Shown: piece by piece, positions 38,319-48,421 of the stretch | How the letters are laid out: each line of letters begins with the position of its first letter | How positions within the stretch are numbered: the stretch's first letter is position 1 | Source of the DNA: an uncultured Lachnoclostridium sp. | GTDB lineage: Bacteria > Bacillota > Clostridia > Lachnospirales > Lachnospiraceae | Direction: 5' to 3' | Length of the DNA: 64,000 bases | NCBI GenBank assembly: GCA_946415315.1 | Contig: CAMKRZ010000008.1 | Coordinates: forward strand, 29,791-93,790 | Made by a program: the position numbers and the translations under genes | The notes under the pieces: generated by a model | Seen by the model: only the letters and a program-made list of their open reading frames with translations | What the model was told of the DNA's origin: nothing | Database searches by the model: none

Positions 38319-39524
38319 TTATTCCGGATTGTGTTTGCCGAACAGGAAAAACATCATCGTACACTTGATGTCTGATCTCTTGATCGGTCCGAAAGCGCGG
38401 CTGTCGTTCGAGTTGTAGCGGTTGTCGCCCATGATGAAGTATTCATCCTCGCCGAGCGTCACCGGTTTCTCGGTCTCCCGCGCGATGTTCTTGTCTCCGA
38501 ACCAGACGTACGGTTCATACAGCAGTTCCCCGTTCAGGTAAACCCGATAGACCGGATCCCCCGCTTTCACGATCTTGCCGTCGGAGAGCGTGACGTCGTA
38601 TTCGTATTTTTCGTAAGTACAGAAAATGGTGTCGCCGGGAACTCCGATCACACGCTTGATGAAGGAAGCTCCGCCGGTTCCTCCGTCCTCGCCTGTATTG
38701 ACGATCACGATATCTCCGCGCTCCGGATTCGCGTAACGGAAGCCGAACCCGAACGCTTTGTCATCCAGCGTCTTCTGCATGGACGGTCCGTCTACGATGT
38801 ACGGCGGAAATACGTAAAATATCAGCATCGCGACAACAAAGGCGATCGGCAGGAAAAGATAGTCCGAGATCAACGTCCGAAGGAATCCTTTGGGCTCCTC
38901 GTCGTCATCCTCCGGGAACTCCTGATCTTCCTCACCGTCATCCTCGTGCAACGCCGGCTCGACATCGGCGTCATCACCGAACGCGCCGTAGACGACTTCG
39001 TCGTCATCGTCATCGTCATCGTCATCGTCGTCGTATGCAGGAAATCCGTACGCAGGCGCAGCATCCTCCTCGATTGTCTGCTTCCGCGCGGCTTTTTCTG
39101 TACTCTTGACCGGTTCCGGCTTTGCGATTCGTTCCGGTGTCCTGGCAGGCTCAGACTCTGTGCTTCTTCTCGTCTTCGTCTGCTTCAAAGCGTCATCCAT
39201 GCCGGATTCTGCCGATTCCTCCGTTCTCTTCCGTTTCGGACGGACCGTTTCCTCGGCAACTGCAGAGGAAACCTCCTCCGCTCTTCTCCGCTTAAGCCTG
39301 ACGGTCTCTTCCTCGGATGCCGCCGGAACAGCTTCCGCTTTTCTCCGTTTCATGCCGACGGCTTCTTCAGAGGATGCAGCAGGTGTCGCTTTCCTCGATG
39401 GCCTTTCGCTGCGAATCGTCTCGTCGCCGGTTTTCCGTTCCTGATTCGGGAGTTTCGCCCGCTCCACCACGGAAACACTCACCACATCCTCTATATTTTC
39501 ATTCATGATGTCGTCAAGATTCAT
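38319..39524 (-). CDS. lepB: Type I signal peptidase with long charged N-terminal extension
   Basis: C-terminal VDGPSMQKTLDD, GDIVIVN, FIKRVIGVPGDTIF, YFIMGDNRYNSNDSRAFGPI; extension with repeated EExVxxKRRxAEE and acidic run. Confidence 0.9.
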   Translation of the reverse strand: MNLDDIMNENIEDVVSVSVVERAKLPNQERKTGDETIRSERPSRKATPAASSEEAVGMKRRKAEAVPAASEEETVRLKRRRAEEVSSAVAEETVRPKRKRTEESAESGMDDALKQTKTRRSTESEPARTPERIAKPEPVKSTEKAARKQTIEEDAAPAYGFPAYDDDDDDDDDDDEVVYGAFGDDADVEPALHEDDGEEDQEFPEDDDEEPKGFLRTLISDYLFLPIAFVVAMLIFYVFPPYIVDGPSMQKTLDDKAFGFGFRYANPERGDIVIVNTGEDGGTGGASFIKRVIGVPGDTIFCTYEKYEYDVTLSDGKIVKAGDPVYRVYLNGELLYEPYVWFGDKNIARETEKPVTLGEDEYFIMGDNRYNSNDSRAFGPIKRSDIKCTMMFFLFGKHNPE

Positions 39525-39556
39525 CGCAACCTCCGCCCCGAAGCCGGTGCCTCATA

Positions 39557-41755
39557 TCAGTCTATTACAGTCTCCGCGCCTTCTCTCACGATCGTGATCT
39601 CCGACGGCGCAACGCCCAACAATTCCACGCTTCGCGCGTCCGGCTGGGACATGCCGATGTAGATTCGATACTCCCCGGGAAGAAGCACCCGCACACCTCT
39701 TTCATTATATACGCCGAAGGCTTCCTTCGCAAGAGAAATCGTAACTTCCGCGGATTCCCCGGGCAGCAAACGTATCTTCCGAAGCCCCTTGAGCTGTGCG
39801 TTCGGGCCGCTTTCAAGCGGAGTCTTTACATAGACCTGTACGGTCTGCGCTCCCGCCGTATTTCCGGTGTTGGTCAGCACGGCGCGACACACGACACCGT
39901 CGTCCGGAGAAACCTTCGCGGAAGCGCTTGCGGCGGCACCGAGTTTCTCTCCTTCCGCCGCCTCCACGCGAGCATCGGATATCTCCCATGTAGTATATGA
40001 CAGACCGTATCCAAACGGATACAGTGCGGGTTGTTTCATATAACGGTACGTGCGGTTCTTCATCGCATAGTCAGTAAATGCGGGCAGTTCCTCCGTCGTG
40101 CGGTAGAATGTCACCGGCAGTTTTCCTTCCGGGCATGCCTGTCCGAACAGAACATCCGCTACAGCACGTCCACCCTGCGCTCCGGGATACCATGCGTCCA
40201 CAATCGCAGGGATGTGTTCATCGGCCCACGGAACCGCGATGGCGCTTCCGCCGAGAAGCACGAGAACAACCGGTTTGCCGCATTCCGCAAGCGCTTTCAG
40301 AAGCTGCTCCTGAAGTCCGGGCAGTTCCAGATTCGGCTTATCACCGGAGGCAAATTCATTGCCCTGATCGCCTTCCTCGCCTTCCAAACCGGGATCAAGG
40401 CCGAGCACTGCAATAACGACATCGCTCATCTGTGCGACTGCCTTCGCCTCTGCCATACGGTCGTTCGGCTGACCCAGCCCCTGGACACGGTCGCGGAACA
40501 GATGACATCCTTCCGAATACATGATGCGCGCCTTATCACCCGCAAGCTCACGGATTCCTTCAAGCACCGTGACATACTCCGATGCCGTACCTTCATAATT
40601 TCCTACCAGCGCCTTGCGGTTGTCCGCGTTCGGCCCGATGACGCCGATGGTCTTGATTTCCGAAAGGTTGAGCGGCAGAAGGTTGTTTTCATTTTTCAAA
40701 AGGCAAATGGTGCGGCGGCTTGCTTCGCGGTTGAGCTCGCGGTTTTCCTGTGTATCAACCTGCTCGTAACCGATCTCGTTGTACGGAACTTCATCCTTTT
40801 GATCGAACAGGCCGAGCTTCATGCGCGTCGTGAACAGCCTTGTCACAGCGCGGTCGATTGCGCTCTCCTCCACAAGCCCGTCGCGAACAGCCTGCAGCAG
40901 ATGGACGTAGAGATTGCCGCAGTTTAAGTCGCAGCCGGAGTTCATCGCAAGCGCAACCGTCTCCTCCTGATTCTTTGTGACCATGTGGAACTCATGAAAA
41001 TCCTTGAGTGCCCAGCAATCCGAGGTCACATGACCGCCGAATTTCCACTCGCCGCGCAGGATGTCAACCAGAAGCTTCCTGCTTCCGCAGCAAGCCTCAC
41101 CGTTCGTGCGGTTGTAGGCGCCCATCACGGCCTCCACTCCGCCTTCCGTTACGCAGGCGCGGAATGCAGGCAGATATGTCTCCCGCAGATCCTGCTCGGA
41201 CACAACCGCATTAAAGCTGTGTCTCTGGTCCTCCGGTCCGCTGTGAACCGCAAAATGTTTCGCACATGCGGCGACCTTCATGTACCGGCCGTTTCCCTGC
41301 ATGCCGCGGATGAAGCGAACCCCGAGGCGTCCGCTCAGGAAAGGATCCTCGCCGAACGTCTCATGGCCTCTGCCCCATCTCGGATCACGGAAAATGTTCA
41401 CATTCGGAGACCAGAAGGTAAGTCCCTTGTAAATGTCGCGATCCCCGTACTTCTGCTGCATGTTGAACTTCGCGCGCGCCTCTGTGGAGATCGTGTCTGC
41501 TACCTGCGCAATCAACTCCTCGTCAAATGAAGCTGCAAGTCCGATTGCCTGTGGAAAAACCGTGGCCACGCCGGCGCGTGCTACCCCGTGCAGCGCCTCG
41601 TTCCAGTAATTGTATGCCGGAACACCGAGTCGTTCGATCGCCGGTGCGCTGAACAGCGTCTGAAATACCTTCTCCTCAAGTGTCATCTCTCCCACAAGGG
41701 CCTTCGCCCGTTCTTCATATGATTTGCTCTCGTCGAGCCATTGCGCAGTATTCAT
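39557..41755 (-). CDS. Glycoside hydrolase family 3 (beta-glucosidase/xylosidase-like); start set at MNTAQWLDES
   Basis: FWSPNVNIFRDPRWGRGHETFGEDPFLSG, VMGAYNRTNGEACCGS, VTSDCWALKDFH, YPFGYGLSYTTWE; terminator lies in the upstream ORF extension. Confidence 0.92.
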   Translation of the reverse strand: MNTAQWLDESKSYEERAKALVGEMTLEEKVFQTLFSAPAIERLGVPAYNYWNEALHGVARAGVATVFPQAIGLAASFDEELIAQVADTISTEARAKFNMQQKYGDRDIYKGLTFWSPNVNIFRDPRWGRGHETFGEDPFLSGRLGVRFIRGMQGNGRYMKVAACAKHFAVHSGPEDQRHSFNAVVSEQDLRETYLPAFRACVTEGGVEAVMGAYNRTNGEACCGSRKLLVDILRGEWKFGGHVTSDCWALKDFHEFHMVTKNQEETVALAMNSGCDLNCGNLYVHLLQAVRDGLVEESAIDRAVTRLFTTRMKLGLFDQKDEVPYNEIGYEQVDTQENRELNREASRRTICLLKNENNLLPLNLSEIKTIGVIGPNADNRKALVGNYEGTASEYVTVLEGIRELAGDKARIMYSEGCHLFRDRVQGLGQPNDRMAEAKAVAQMSDVVIAVLGLDPGLEGEEGDQGNEFASGDKPNLELPGLQEQLLKALAECGKPVVLVLLGGSAIAVPWADEHIPAIVDAWYPGAQGGRAVADVLFGQACPEGKLPVTFYRTTEELPAFTDYAMKNRTYRYMKQPALYPFGYGLSYTTWEISDARVEAAEGEKLGAAASASAKVSPDDGVVCRAVLTNTGNTAGAQTVQVYVKTPLESGPNAQLKGLRKIRLLPGESAEVTISLAKEAFGVYNERGVRVLLPGEYRIYIGMSQPDARSVELLGVAPSEITIVREGAETVID

Positions 41756-41788
41756 AGTTTTCCTCTTTTCATTATGTGACAATACGAA

Positions 41789-41816
41789 GAAAGGCTGTCC
41801 CGAAGGACAGCCTTTC
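41789..41816 (-). terminator. Hairpin terminator/attenuator between sugar-binding protein gene and GH3 gene
   Basis: aaaggctgtcc cgaa ggacagccttt. Confidence 0.7.
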
Positions 41817-41834
41817 AGATAATCCCAAATGAGA

Positions 41835-43376
41835 TTACTTAACTCTGTTCGTGTTGAAATCGTTAATAGCGTTGTCGATTTCGGACGAATAGGTTGCCAA
41901 CAACTCGGCAGGAGTCTGAGCGTTACTATCAAACGAATAGTAAATCTTAGCCTGGATAAGACCGTTGTTGTTGTCATAGAGACCAGGAACGATGTAGGAA
42001 GGGTTAGCGAAAGGCTCGGTCTTGCCATTGATCATTCTGTCGAGGGTCTCATGAACGGATCTCTGATCAGCGAACAGGTTCTCATAAGCACCTGCCCATG
42101 CAGACGGATCGTCCTTTACTTCCGGAGCCTTGCTGGTGAAGATATCGTAAGCGAAAGCAATATCTGCAAGAACAGGCTGTGTAGCCGGGCAGTTAGCGAT
42201 AGCGTTTACGTTCTCACGTGCAACAGGCTGATAATCGGAAGCCTTAGGTCCCTTAGGGAAGCATACGAAGCCCCAGTCGAAATCGAACTGACGGGAACCG
42301 TCATCATTCTTAGCGATGAAAGCTGAAGCTCTGTACTCGTCATGAGCGATCATGACGCACTTCTGCTCCTGCCAACGAGTCTCGAAGAAGTCCCAAGACT
42401 GCTCGCCTTCAAGAGCTGCACGTGCATAACCCTTGGTGTAGTAGCTGTAAGCCCAGTTCAGATCGTCGATAACTTCCTGGTTCGAGCAGTTGTTGACGTA
42501 CTTGCCGTCAGCATTTCTCGTAACGATTGCGTGGCAACCATTGGAAACCATTGCCATCTCTGCGAATACGGAGTTCTGGATAAGAAGCGGGTAAACATCG
42601 GTAGCACCGTCGCCATCCGAGTCACCGATCTTAACAAGGAGATCCTCGCAAAGCTTGTCGAAGGTAGCCCAAGTCCAGTCACCGCTTGCCTGCAGATCGT
42701 AAGGCTTCTCTCTCCACTCAGCGCCGAGAGCCTTCTCGATGAGATCCTTGTTGAAGTAGATACCGGTTCTGGGCTCCTTGCCGTTAGCAAAGCCGTAGAT
42801 CGCGGAACCAACCGTCATACTCTCAACAACATACTTGTTCCACTTGGAATCGTTGAAGTCGAAAATGCCGAGCTTCGAAACATCAGCGAAGAGAGGCTCT
42901 TCCTGAGCCATGAACGAACCGATGAAACGATAGTCGAACGTCATGACCTGAGCAAGAGGCTCATTGGACGTGATGGAAAGAAGGCAGGTCTCAGCCTGAT
43001 CTCCCCATCCGCAAATGGTAGCGCGCTTGATGGTGTAGTGATACTTCTCCATCATCTCTTCCTGCCAGTCAGCGGTCTTCTCCTCGGCAGCATTGTTGCG
43101 AGGGAATTCCCAGCTGTCGCCGGACCACCAGTCACCGACTACAACAGCGAGACCCTTAAGATCACGATCGGGAATCGGCGTAAGTGTAGGGGTAGCAGTA
43201 GCCTCGGGCTGCTTTTCACCCTGGGTAGGGGTGGGCGTATCGGTAGCTTTTACAGTCTCGTTCTTCTTGTTATCAGTGGTGTTGTTCTCAGTCTTGTTAT
43301 CATCACCACAAGCAACAAGTACGAAGCAGAGTACGCAAGCCATCGCTACGAGCAGCAGTTTCTTGATTGTGCTCAT
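41835..43376 (-). CDS. ABC transporter extracellular solute (sugar)-binding lipoprotein
   Basis: MSTIKKLLLVAMACVLCFVLVACGDDNK lipobox; TPTPTQ spacer; SBP-type fold; ggagg before ATG at 43376. Confidence 0.88.
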   Translation of the reverse strand: MSTIKKLLLVAMACVLCFVLVACGDDNKTENNTTDNKKNETVKATDTPTPTQGEKQPEATATPTLTPIPDRDLKGLAVVVGDWWSGDSWEFPRNNAAEEKTADWQEEMMEKYHYTIKRATICGWGDQAETCLLSITSNEPLAQVMTFDYRFIGSFMAQEEPLFADVSKLGIFDFNDSKWNKYVVESMTVGSAIYGFANGKEPRTGIYFNKDLIEKALGAEWREKPYDLQASGDWTWATFDKLCEDLLVKIGDSDGDGATDVYPLLIQNSVFAEMAMVSNGCHAIVTRNADGKYVNNCSNQEVIDDLNWAYSYYTKGYARAALEGEQSWDFFETRWQEQKCVMIAHDEYRASAFIAKNDDGSRQFDFDWGFVCFPKGPKASDYQPVARENVNAIANCPATQPVLADIAFAYDIFTSKAPEVKDDPSAWAGAYENLFADQRSVHETLDRMINGKTEPFANPSYIVPGLYDNNNGLIQAKIYYSFDSNAQTPAELLATYSSEIDNAINDFNTNRVK

Positions 43377-43540
43377 TATAAGCTCCTCCTTGAAAGAAAA
43401 AATAAGTATCTTAAAATGCTTCCAGTCACATACCGAAAACATCTTAATTTGGATTATATCACAGTTTTTTCATAATTTCCACTATTTTTTTCAACAGTTT
43501 TCAACAATGAATACAACTGTGTTTTTCGGGATGATGATCA

Positions 43541-44560
43541 TCATCCCTTGATGCCGCTCGCGGAAATGCTCTCCACGAAGCTCTTCTGCGCAATAACGTA
43601 GATGACCAGCAGCGGAGCCAGGGCAATCAGCACTGCAGAAGCGTTCAGCTGACTCAGCGAAGCCTCCGGAGTATGGTAGGATTCTCCGTATTTAATAATG
43701 TTCTCACCGTTGAATGCATCTGCCGCACCGAGCAGCTTGTTGGAAACAAGCGCCCACTTGGTTACCGGGAAGAATACCTTCATATACACCTGATCCGCCC
43801 AGTTCCACACAAACGCAAACAGGAAACAGGAAACCATCATAGGACGTGCGCCCGGAAGCAGGATCTGGAAGAACGTACGCAGTCTTCCGCAGCCGTCCAC
43901 ATACGCCGCCTCCTCGAGCTCCTTCGGCTCGTTACGGAAATGCTGGCGCATCATGTAAATGTACAGTCCGGCTTTGTATCCGGCACAGGTAGCGCACATC
44001 ATCAGATACGGGGTCGCCGATCCGAGAAGGTTCAGCCCCTTCCCGTGATTGAACAGACCGATGATTCCGAAGATATCAAAATTCTGGAAGTACAGATACA
44101 GCGGAGTGATGATAGTCGTCGGCGGCACGATCAACATGACGATGACGCAGACGAACAAAGCTTTCTTGAACGGGAATTTATACCGTGCAAAGCCATAACC
44201 TACCAATGTGCACGACAGCATCTGCAACAGACCGACCGCAACTGACAGAAGGAACGAAGTGCGGAAGGTTCTCAGGGCTGAATAGTCCTTGGTGGAGAAC
44301 TGTCTCCATGCATTCTGGAACGACTGAACCGAAAAATGTTTCGGGATCAGAACGATCGACCGGTCGAACAGATCGGATTCGCTCATCAGACTCAGGGCAA
44401 GTTTCTGAATCAACGGCTGGAGGATCAGGAAACACAGTCCGAAGATCAGGATTCCACGCCCCAAACTGTACAGTGCAGCGCCGATCTTTTTCTTCAGAAG
44501 ATAACCGCCGGACTTCCGGTTGCGTTCCCAGAACGCCTTTCTTTTTTCGGCTCTAGTCAT
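43541..44560 (-). CDS. Carbohydrate ABC transporter permease (MalG-type)
   Basis: EEAAYVDGCGRLRTFFQILLPGARPM EAA loop; multiple TM. Confidence 0.92.
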   Translation of the reverse strand: MTRAEKRKAFWERNRKSGGYLLKKKIGAALYSLGRGILIFGLCFLILQPLIQKLALSLMSESDLFDRSIVLIPKHFSVQSFQNAWRQFSTKDYSALRTFRTSFLLSVAVGLLQMLSCTLVGYGFARYKFPFKKALFVCVIVMLIVPPTTIITPLYLYFQNFDIFGIIGLFNHGKGLNLLGSATPYLMMCATCAGYKAGLYIYMMRQHFRNEPKELEEAAYVDGCGRLRTFFQILLPGARPMMVSCFLFAFVWNWADQVYMKVFFPVTKWALVSNKLLGAADAFNGENIIKYGESYHTPEASLSQLNASAVLIALAPLLVIYVIAQKSFVESISASGIKG

Positions 44561-45740
44561 GGTAGTATACCCTCCTTGAGAAGATCAGGAACACAATTCC
44601 CAGGAATGCAGCGATTATCAGGAAGAAAACCCAGGATTCGGCAGCCATCTTTCCGTACTCGAAACGGATCAGCAGCGTGTCGTTGATAACTTTCATCAAC
44701 CCACTGTCGGTTCTTGTAAAGAAGTCAATCACGGTGTAAACGACATTCACGAGGATCATGGAGCTGATCATCGGGAACGTAATCTTCCAGAAACTCTCCC
44801 ATCCGGTACAACCCTCCATCTTGGCCGCCTCGTACATGCTCGGCGGGATAGTCTGGAGTCCGGACAGGAAAATGATGATCTGGATACCGGACGACATGGC
44901 TATGTCGTACACCTGCCCCACGATATCGATGACGTATTGGAAGAATTTGTTGCCGGTCTCACCTGATAGGAGTATATCCTCCAATGTCTTGGTTATGACC
45001 GCCGCACTGTTCTCTTCCTTCATTGCGTCGGAAATGCTGCTCAGCAACTGGTTATTGGACTCCAGTCCGAGGAACACGCCGGCCGAAAGAATAACCGGCA
45101 GGAAGTAAATGGCACGAACCACGGTACGGCCGCGGAACTCCTGGTTCAGCAGGGATGCCATAAAGAAACTGAACACCAGGATACCGGGAACGAACAGAAG
45201 CATACGCTCCAACTCATTTCCGAGAGCTTCATAATAGTCGGTGTCAATCTTGAAAATCCAGTAGAAGTTGGAACTTGAGTTCCAAAGGCCGAGCCACTCG
45301 AATTTCAGGCCCTGGCCGGGTGTCGCGGAAACTCTGTTCAGTGTCATGTACAAAGACATTCCGAGCGGATAACACAGGAACAGAAGGAATCCGATGATAA
45401 ACGGCAGGCAGAACAGAATTCCGGCGATCGCGTTTCCGCGCTCGAGGTTCTTGGTGCGCTTCCTCTTCGGCTTGTCCGACGCGGGATTCTTTCTTGCAGA
45501 TGCGAAAGCGGACTTCTTCGCAGCAGTGAACGGATCATCCTCCTCGGATGCCTGTTCAACCGCCGCAGCAGCCTTCTCAGCCGCTGCCTCAAAAGAATCC
45601 TCCGCCTGATCTGCAACTTCGGCTGCTTCGGAGGCAACCCCGGACAGTTCTGCTTCCGCATCATCGACTGCTGCATTCACATTGATCCGCACAGTCTCGT
45701 CAAGCTGATCTTCGGTCAACTTGTTGATATCTTGACTCAT
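44553..45740 (-). CDS. Carbohydrate ABC transporter permease (MalF-type) with long acidic/Ala-rich N-terminus
   Basis: YEAAKMEGCTGWESFWKITFPMI EAA loop; multiple TM. Confidence 0.9.
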   Translation of the reverse strand: MSQDINKLTEDQLDETVRINVNAAVDDAEAELSGVASEAAEVADQAEDSFEAAAEKAAAAVEQASEEDDPFTAAKKSAFASARKNPASDKPKRKRTKNLERGNAIAGILFCLPFIIGFLLFLCYPLGMSLYMTLNRVSATPGQGLKFEWLGLWNSSSNFYWIFKIDTDYYEALGNELERMLLFVPGILVFSFFMASLLNQEFRGRTVVRAIYFLPVILSAGVFLGLESNNQLLSSISDAMKEENSAAVITKTLEDILLSGETGNKFFQYVIDIVGQVYDIAMSSGIQIIIFLSGLQTIPPSMYEAAKMEGCTGWESFWKITFPMISSMILVNVVYTVIDFFTRTDSGLMKVINDTLLIRFEYGKMAAESWVFFLIIAAFLGIVFLIFSRRVYYHD

Positions 45741-45756
45741 TATCCGTTGCCTCCTT

Positions 45757-48399
45757 TCACCTTATAATCCAATCCTGAGCGGGAATGACATCGCCGTTTT
45801 CCAGCTTGTAATCCGCCGTACGGTAGTTGACATAGACCGTCGTTCCGTTTGAGAACTTCGTCATGCGGATGCCGCTGGCAATAATCTGATGATCCTCGAT
45901 CTCTGCGCCATAGGTGCCTGCGAAATCCGTTTTGAATCTCTGATACCACTTGATCGCATCATTCTTCCAGCTGTCGTAGTTCGCGCCGAAAAGATACGTA
46001 TAATCCGACTCTGCCAGATCCATGCCTTCGTTATGCATGAACGTGAAGTACAATCCTGCGCCTGTTTCCGCACAGTTCAGAAGATTGTTTGTGAAGTCTG
46101 CAGTGACATTGAGTGCGTCGCCGGTGTACTCCACCAATCCGTGAAGAACGATCGGGAAGAACGGGATCGATTCATCCAAAAGGCTGTGATGGTCGGAATC
46201 CACATCCATGTCGAGGATCAGATCTGCCTTTGCGACCGCATAGTCGAACGGATCATACATAACGATCTTCGATCCGCCGTTCACGATCTCGTCCAGCACG
46301 GAGACCTGTCCGTCTCTGGCCTTCTCGCGGGTTACCGTCTTCTTGCGGTTAAAATCGGAGGACAGACTATTTCCGATATCGGTAAATGCAATATTGGAAA
46401 GTCCGAGATCCTTGATCTCTTCGACATATCCGCGCATCGTCTTCTCAACATAACCCGGATTTGCCAGATAGTAATACTCGCTGCCCTCGTTCACTCCGTA
46501 CCAGACCTTGCTGAAGTCCTGCATTTTCATGAACTCGCGGGACAGGGATTTTGCAGTATCACGACGATACTGGAAACTGTCAAACAGACCGTTGTCATAT
46601 ACATACGTGAAGCCCGCCTTGAGATACAGCTTGTTGCCGGCATCCTGTATGCTGCTGACTGCTTTATTAAACGCGCTCTTTCCGCCGAGCACGCGGATCA
46701 GGCTTACGTCATCCGCAGGATCATGTCTGACTCCGTCATTGAACCAGCCTTCCAGCACGACAGACATATTGGTAAAGCCGGAATCATTGAGATCCTTCAC
46801 GATGTCTGCCATCTGCTCGTATGTGGTCAGTGCGAACGGACGAACCTTCGGGAATCCGAGAACGTGCTGTACCTTGTCGATCGCGCCCACCAGTTCAACT
46901 GCTACAGGCAGATCGCCGGACACCGTCGAATTCTTAAACTCGGGATTTCTTTCGAGATAGTAATCGCGGTACGCCTTAGCCATATCAACATAATTTGAAC
47001 TGCTCAGCGAGCGATACCGGATAACAATGCTCTCATCCTTTGCAAGTTCCTGTTCGAAACCGTAAATGTTACCGGTGGAACGTTTACCGACGTTCACTTC
47101 CTCGTTGTGGATAATGCTGAACGTGGTATATACATAGTTTACGTTAAGGCTGCCTACGACGTTGGACTTGATGATGCCGTAGCTTTCACCCTTCTCGATC
47201 ATCGCCAGCATCGACTGGTTCAGCGTCTCCTTCTGTTCGCCGGCGCCTCTTCCGGTAACGGCAATGCCGTAAACCGGATAGTTCACCAGGGGATCGGAGA
47301 CATACTCGACTCTGGTCATGCAGTAGTCGGTACCGTAGATTTTGGCGGTGTACGTCTGCTGGCTTTTCTTGCCGTTAAAGTTGATGATCGCACCGCTTCC
47401 GTCCGGAACAAACATGTAACCGTCCGACGTTGCGGGTTCCGACATCATATACGGAAGAACGATGAGCTCCGTCATCGGATAATCCGAACGGAACTGCATC
47501 TGGTCGTAAGGAACCTCAACAACCAGATCGTCACCTTCGAGTTTCAGGATCATGGTAACGTTGTAAGCCGGCTGCGTAACGCCTGCGGACTCATCGACAT
47601 ACTCACGCTGATCCTCGATCCACTCTTCCTTGGTATAATCGATTTCCGTCTTCAGGATCTCTTCCAGGATTTCCAGTTTCCAGCCCTGATAACCGTCACG
47701 GCGTACATAGAGTGTCTCCACCTCACCCTTCTCAAGAGGAGTCTTGATCTTCGGGTATTTTTCGAGATAGGACTTATAGTTCTTACCCTGTGCGCGCTTC
47801 CAAGTCATTTCGATATAGCAGTCCTTGAATGTCTTCAGATTTTCCTCTGCCTTCTCCGACTGGAATCCACCTATAATCTCCTCGTAGCGTTCCTTGGTGA
47901 TAACTTCCGGAACGAGATATGTATGGGAAATCTTACCGATCGTGTACTTGATGGTAACAGTATTGTTAGCCTCATCAACTTCCGAAGTGAAGTTGTTTCG
48001 CTCAATACACTGAACAAACGAATCCAGCGTCTGCTCGTTGCCGGCGGAGTTTTTATACTTGACGATCATGAGCGCTTCCAGCTCCTTGTGACTCTTGTTG
48101 GCCACCTGAGCGGAAGAATACCAGCGATTGCCGTCTTTGTCCGTCAGCGTAAACTGTGTCGTGTCTTGGTCAAACACCAATGTAAGACTTCCGTTGGAGA
48201 GAGTTTTGACTCCAAGCTTCACTTCCGGATCATGCTGGTAAGGAATGATCTCCTCGATATTGGCAGCTGTCGTTTTCGTTCCGAAATGCCACGCGAGGAA
48301 TACCAGAACACCGATCACCACAATTGCGATGGGGTATCCGATCAGTTTTGATTTGTTGTTCTTTGCAAATTCTTTAAGTGCTCTTTTCACTGATTTCAT
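45757..48399 (-). CDS. DUF5696-type membrane-anchored protein
   Basis: N-terminal TM LIGYPIAIVVIGVLVFLAW; large extracellular region, resembles DUF5696 proteins of carbohydrate transport loci. Confidence 0.75.
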   Translation of the reverse strand: MKSVKRALKEFAKNNKSKLIGYPIAIVVIGVLVFLAWHFGTKTTAANIEEIIPYQHDPEVKLGVKTLSNGSLTLVFDQDTTQFTLTDKDGNRWYSSAQVANKSHKELEALMIVKYKNSAGNEQTLDSFVQCIERNNFTSEVDEANNTVTIKYTIGKISHTYLVPEVITKERYEEIIGGFQSEKAEENLKTFKDCYIEMTWKRAQGKNYKSYLEKYPKIKTPLEKGEVETLYVRRDGYQGWKLEILEEILKTEIDYTKEEWIEDQREYVDESAGVTQPAYNVTMILKLEGDDLVVEVPYDQMQFRSDYPMTELIVLPYMMSEPATSDGYMFVPDGSGAIINFNGKKSQQTYTAKIYGTDYCMTRVEYVSDPLVNYPVYGIAVTGRGAGEQKETLNQSMLAMIEKGESYGIIKSNVVGSLNVNYVYTTFSIIHNEEVNVGKRSTGNIYGFEQELAKDESIVIRYRSLSSSNYVDMAKAYRDYYLERNPEFKNSTVSGDLPVAVELVGAIDKVQHVLGFPKVRPFALTTYEQMADIVKDLNDSGFTNMSVVLEGWFNDGVRHDPADDVSLIRVLGGKSAFNKAVSSIQDAGNKLYLKAGFTYVYDNGLFDSFQYRRDTAKSLSREFMKMQDFSKVWYGVNEGSEYYYLANPGYVEKTMRGYVEEIKDLGLSNIAFTDIGNSLSSDFNRKKTVTREKARDGQVSVLDEIVNGGSKIVMYDPFDYAVAKADLILDMDVDSDHHSLLDESIPFFPIVLHGLVEYTGDALNVTADFTNNLLNCAETGAGLYFTFMHNEGMDLAESDYTYLFGANYDSWKNDAIKWYQRFKTDFAGTYGAEIEDHQIIASGIRMTKFSNGTTVYVNYRTADYKLENGDVIPAQDWIIR

Positions 48400-48421
48400 T
48401 TAACTACCTCCTTTCGCATTG

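Noticed and set aside
41756-42028. N-terminal extension of the GH3 ORF
   Set aside because: Contains a terminator hairpin and overlaps the upstream SBP gene; ATG at 41755 preferred.
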